NCBI GenBank assembly: GCA_027574665.1
Contig: CM050648.1
Location: forward strand, 135,780,175-135,844,174
DNA length: 64,000 nucleotides
Source of the DNA: Rhynochetos jubatus
Lineage: Eukaryota; Chordata; Aves; Eurypygiformes; Rhynochetidae
Direction: 5' to 3'
Of this stretch, positions 60,601 through 64,000 are shown piece by piece (the stretch's first letter is position 1; each line of letters opens with the position of its first letter). A program made the translations under genes and the position numbers. The notes beneath the pieces are model-generated. The model made no database searches, was not told where the DNA came from, and saw nothing but the letters and a program-made list of their open reading frames with translations.

Positions 60601-62559
60601 TTTCATGTAATTTACCTTCATTAGTTAAATCAATGCTGATGATATCCCACAGATCTGCAGGGCGATTGTACCTACTTATACACGACCCTGGAAGCCTTTT
60701 TAATGGGATGTCATGAAGTATACTTTGGCAGGCTACTGAAAACAAGTTTATTTTGCTTGCAAGATCACATAGTCAGCTCAGCAGTGCTGAAATGTTGCAA
60801 TGAATTCCTCTCATCGCATAGAGATGATGATCAGCAATACTACCAATAGATAGGAAAAACTAACCAAGTCATCCTAGTCAGTGGATCTTACTTGCATTTA
60901 AGACTGACACATACATAGCAATTTGCCTCTGTTCTACAGCAGCTGCAAACTATTAACTATGACAATGAAGTTGATTTTTAAACCAACAAATATGACGGCT
61001 ATTATGAAAGTTTTACCATTGTCACATGGTGTGCAGTCTTTAAATTCATCCCTTGCTGTGTGGCTGAACTTTTATTGAATTTTTTTAAAAATTAAAAGAA
61101 GGTCATGCGAGGACAGAAAACCTCTTTGTCAATCAGACTGTGCAGTGCACAAAACTCTTCCAGAACTCTCATGAAAGCCAAGACCAGCATACTGTACTTA
61201 AAGCACAGTGTTGCAGAGATACTACAACTGTATTTGACAGATAAAAAGATACTCCCCCTCATTCTCCATTGCTTTTTTCCACCTCCAAAATGCCATCATC
61301 TTTGCTGGGTTCCCAGAAAATCTAGCACTGAATGATCCATTTGCCAACTGAGGGAGTTTTCAACATAAGTTGAAACATAAAAAATTCAAAATTACACCCA
61401 TGGTCCAAAGCACACACCTTTGCTGCAATGCACTGACAGAAACAAATCATATGAAAAACAGCTGCCAATCCAAGATCTACACAAAGAAGAAAAAGGATTT
61501 TAGCTTTCTCTGACAGCATGGGGATGCATTTGAGAAATACCTACAGTGGGATATCATAAAAAATGTTTCTCATCATGCACAATTAAATTGTGGCCAAATT
61601 ATTCTGTAAAAATCAAGATGTAACCTTTAGATAATGTTCATTTTTCCCCTACAGGCCCAGTGACACAGGACAAAAAATTTTTCAATGCTAGAAGCCCTTA
61701 TAACTGTTCAGCTGAAGATCTGATTTCTCCAGGTTTCTATTTCCATTCATCTTCTTTCTCACTTCATCATATGAGCTACCCTTCTCCTTCAAAAGAACTG
61801 TGCAAAAACCCACAAGAGGGCACGATCAGGCAGAGAAGGGGGTGAGCCTCACTATTTTACATAACAAAATCATATGCATCAAAACACACACACACACACA
61901 CAACTTCCCAAATGTCTGAGGTTAGTTATCCTTCATGTCCTGACAAGTTACACCCACCTTTCCCAGAGGAAATAACTCACTCCATAACAAGTACCAGACT
62001 TCTGTTAAAACAGCAAATAAAGTAGGACCACCTACCACCCAATCCTGCAAACACTTACTGGTAGACAATCCTGCATGCCTACCACCATGCACAACATCGG
62101 AATTTCAGCTGGTCTGCCCATGTAAGTAAGTGTCGTATCTCCAGCAAATGTTCCCAGAGTTATGCTCTATTGCTAGGTCAAAACCAGGCCAATTCTGCAA
62201 CCCCTGTTTTCAGTCGGCCTCCGGCACTGACTTATGATGGAATAACTCATAAGAATGAAACACAAGTTTGGATTTCAGGATAAGGCCCCCAGTCAACATG
62301 TGGGAGCATTTATGGCTCTGTGAGACGTACGTTAAAAAATAACTTAAAAACAGGCAGTGTTTCCCTATGAGTGGCCTGTTTTCCCATGTTCCAGTTTGCT
62401 CTTTCAAAAAGACTGGTAGGCTAAGATATCGGTCACTATGTGAAAATGACAACATTCAATTAAAACAATAGCAATTTTCAAGTGAACTTCTTTTTTTCAA
62501 TAGATGTATGACATTCCTAGACATTCTATTAATTAGCAGGCCCCAGGCAACAATTTGGT
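57631..62559. other. Unique noncoding DNA
   Basis: Almost 5 kb with no recognisable gene, RNA or transposon. Overlapping frames at 58265-58531 (minus) and 58339-58542 (plus) are featureless. An AC microsatellite lies at 61884-61902. Confidence 0.55.
61884..61902. repeat. (AC)n microsatellite
   Basis: About nine and a half perfect AC units; a possible polymorphic marker. Confidence 0.95.
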
Positions 62560-62690
62560 AAAACAGAACAATCTGGCCTTTGATTTTTATCCAGGCCTTA
62601 CCCAAGATCACACAGAGGTAGCCAGGCTGCTGATAGATCCCCCACACAGAGCACACACCCCCAGCAAGCAGCTGTGCTAAGAACTGTGTG
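62560..62690 (-). mobile_element. MIR-like SINE fragment
   Basis: CCTTACCCAAGATCACACAG, then AGGTAGCCAGGCTGCTGATA and a C-rich stretch ending GCTGTGCTAAGAAC, resembles the reverse complement of the MIR core (cttgcccaaggtcacacagc, then a variable stretch and ctgtgctcttaacc). On that reading the element lies on the minus strand, opposite to the copy at 9.0 kb. The match is moderate and old. Confidence 0.55.
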
Positions 62691-64000
62691 TAAATCACTT
62701 TGAAGAATTCTCAATCTGCAGAGAAAGAGAGAATGACTTATTAATTAATAAAAAACTGCTTGTGTTGGACTGGGCAAGCAGAATTTCTTAAATGGACTTT
62801 ACTAATCAGCCCCAAATTTGTTTCTGCATCCTTTTTTCCAGTTACCTTTTTCAACTTCACCTTAAAAGCCTCCCTCGTTGAAAAACAGACCCGGAATGTG
62901 TCCTATATGCCAGGACAAGGAATTCAAACAAGCCCATTACTTTCAGAGTGAGAAGGTGTCGTGGCTATTAATATCCTGATGAGCGTCTGAAATTAGCAGC
63001 ACCTCATGTTCTACACCTACATGATCGTTATCTAGGAAACTTCCTTGTTATATCTTTTATGGGCAGCTATAGTTACAACTCATCCATACACTGGATGAAA
63101 AACACAGTCTCAGCAGATGTTTTAAGATGCCAGCTGAAACACCCAAGCTTTTGATACTCCCACCTGCATTTATAATTTCTGGTTGCATTGGATAAAGATC
63201 TGTGAGTTCCTTCACATTTAGGAATTTATTAAGGTAACCAAAACTTTGTGATCTTTCTTACTTGTTGTATTATTCGTTTCATCTGTAAACGATAATGGTC
63301 CTCTTACATTAAGGATAATTAGGGCCTTAGGCTTTCAAAGGCATTTCCACATTTTTCAGTGATGTAGCTGTAACTAAAACAAAATCCAAAGGGAAAAGGG
63401 GAGGAGAATTCGATCTTGCAAGCAGCCAAACTGTCTGGAGGAGATATATTTTGAAGGTTTTATTGGTGACCCTCAGAGAAAGGCAGCTATGACCTAAGCT
63501 TGAAGGCTAGCAAGGACTGTGTGGGTTTGTGTGGGAGGGGGTTAATTCTAATTTGCAAATGGTGAGTTATTAGCCCTGACATTTGAGAATAGACACTGCA
63601 TTGTGTCGATGATGAGAGCAACCCTAGTTTTCTTGTTAATGGCAGTGATTCATTCTTTCCCACTCCACTATTGTTCCCATTTACCTGGCAAAGAGATTTA
63701 CTTTTTCTGTGTTCCAAATTGCTGATTTCTGGAGAGACTGTTCAGATGAGCAAAAGCACAGGAGAAGAAATGCACCAAGCAGGCAGAGTTCTGGGAACAG
63801 CACTAGTGGATCTCTGAAAGGATGTGTTATTACTAAGTGGCCTTTTCCCCCTGCTCTAGTGCCCTTTGCACCCAAGAAAAACCTGGTGCTCTTCTGCTTT
63901 ACTCAGAGCTTTCAGTCTCCCTTCCTTTTAATTCAGGATTATTCCCTTAAACTCATGTTTTCAAAAATATTTAAAATATGGATAAAAGATGGGTAAAGGA
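62691..64000. other. Unique noncoding DNA, possibly regulatory
   Basis: I recognise no gene. About 62960-63350 has non-repetitive, moderately GC sequence with retained CpGs and homeobox-type ATTA cores (see findings). Frames at 63487-63717 (minus) and 63709-63996 (plus) show no family features. Confidence 0.5.

Noticed and set aside
1-64000. CRISPR arrays, operons, bacterial promoters, tRNA or rRNA genes
   Set aside because: No regularly spaced direct repeats, no cloverleaf-like sequence I could recognise and no rRNA signatures; the DNA is plainly vertebrate.

Overview
This window reads as bird nuclear DNA with no recognisable protein-coding gene. The avian call rests on CR1 LINEs of the usual avian form: reverse-transcriptase ORF2 pieces, heavy 5' truncation, and 3' ends in copies of ATTCTATG. 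It also rests on a solo LTR of a type I remember from songbirds and other neoavian birds, and on very old amniote repeats (MIR and L3-like CR1) in an AT-rich background. The species cannot be named. The longest open frame (313 codons) lies inside a CR1. The other frames are short, have no recognisable domains, and look like chance.

Layout. 1-6436 is unique AT-rich DNA with one doubtful CR1/L3 scrap near 3.3 kb. 6437-7832 is a minus-strand CR1 with an internal deletion. 7833-17573 is unique DNA holding a clear MIR SINE near 9.0-9.15 kb. 17574-18929 is a plus-strand CR1, followed at once by a much older minus-strand CR1 piece (about 18960-19400). A C-rich, G-poor stretch follows (about 19.56-20.96 kb), then a weak MIR-like piece near 21.1 kb and a decayed repeat of palindromic origin near 22.6 kb. 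25281-26083 is a solo LTR with 5-base target-site duplications. A decayed palindromic repeat lies at 26.84-26.92 kb. 26.9-31.9 kb is unique. 31938-32240 is an L3-like CR1 3' end with a palindromic-repeat piece at its edge. 32.3-39.3 kb is unique and very AT-rich toward its right end. About 39270-40080 and 46650-47210 are two very old CR1 ORF2 pieces. 50908-51104 is a short CR1 3' end. 57546-57630 is another palindromic-repeat copy, and about 62560-62690 is a MIR-like piece. The last kilobase has candidate conserved noncoding DNA.

Nothing here forms an operon, pathway or gene cluster, and I found no novel biological system. The window is best read as an intergenic stretch or a large intron with layered repeat fossils of different ages. 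The most useful second looks are the CR1 internal deletion, the clean LTR insertion, the palindromic repeats, the skewed C-rich block, and the unannotated stretches that could be enhancers. Repeat identities come from remembered consensus sequences and were not checked by a search.
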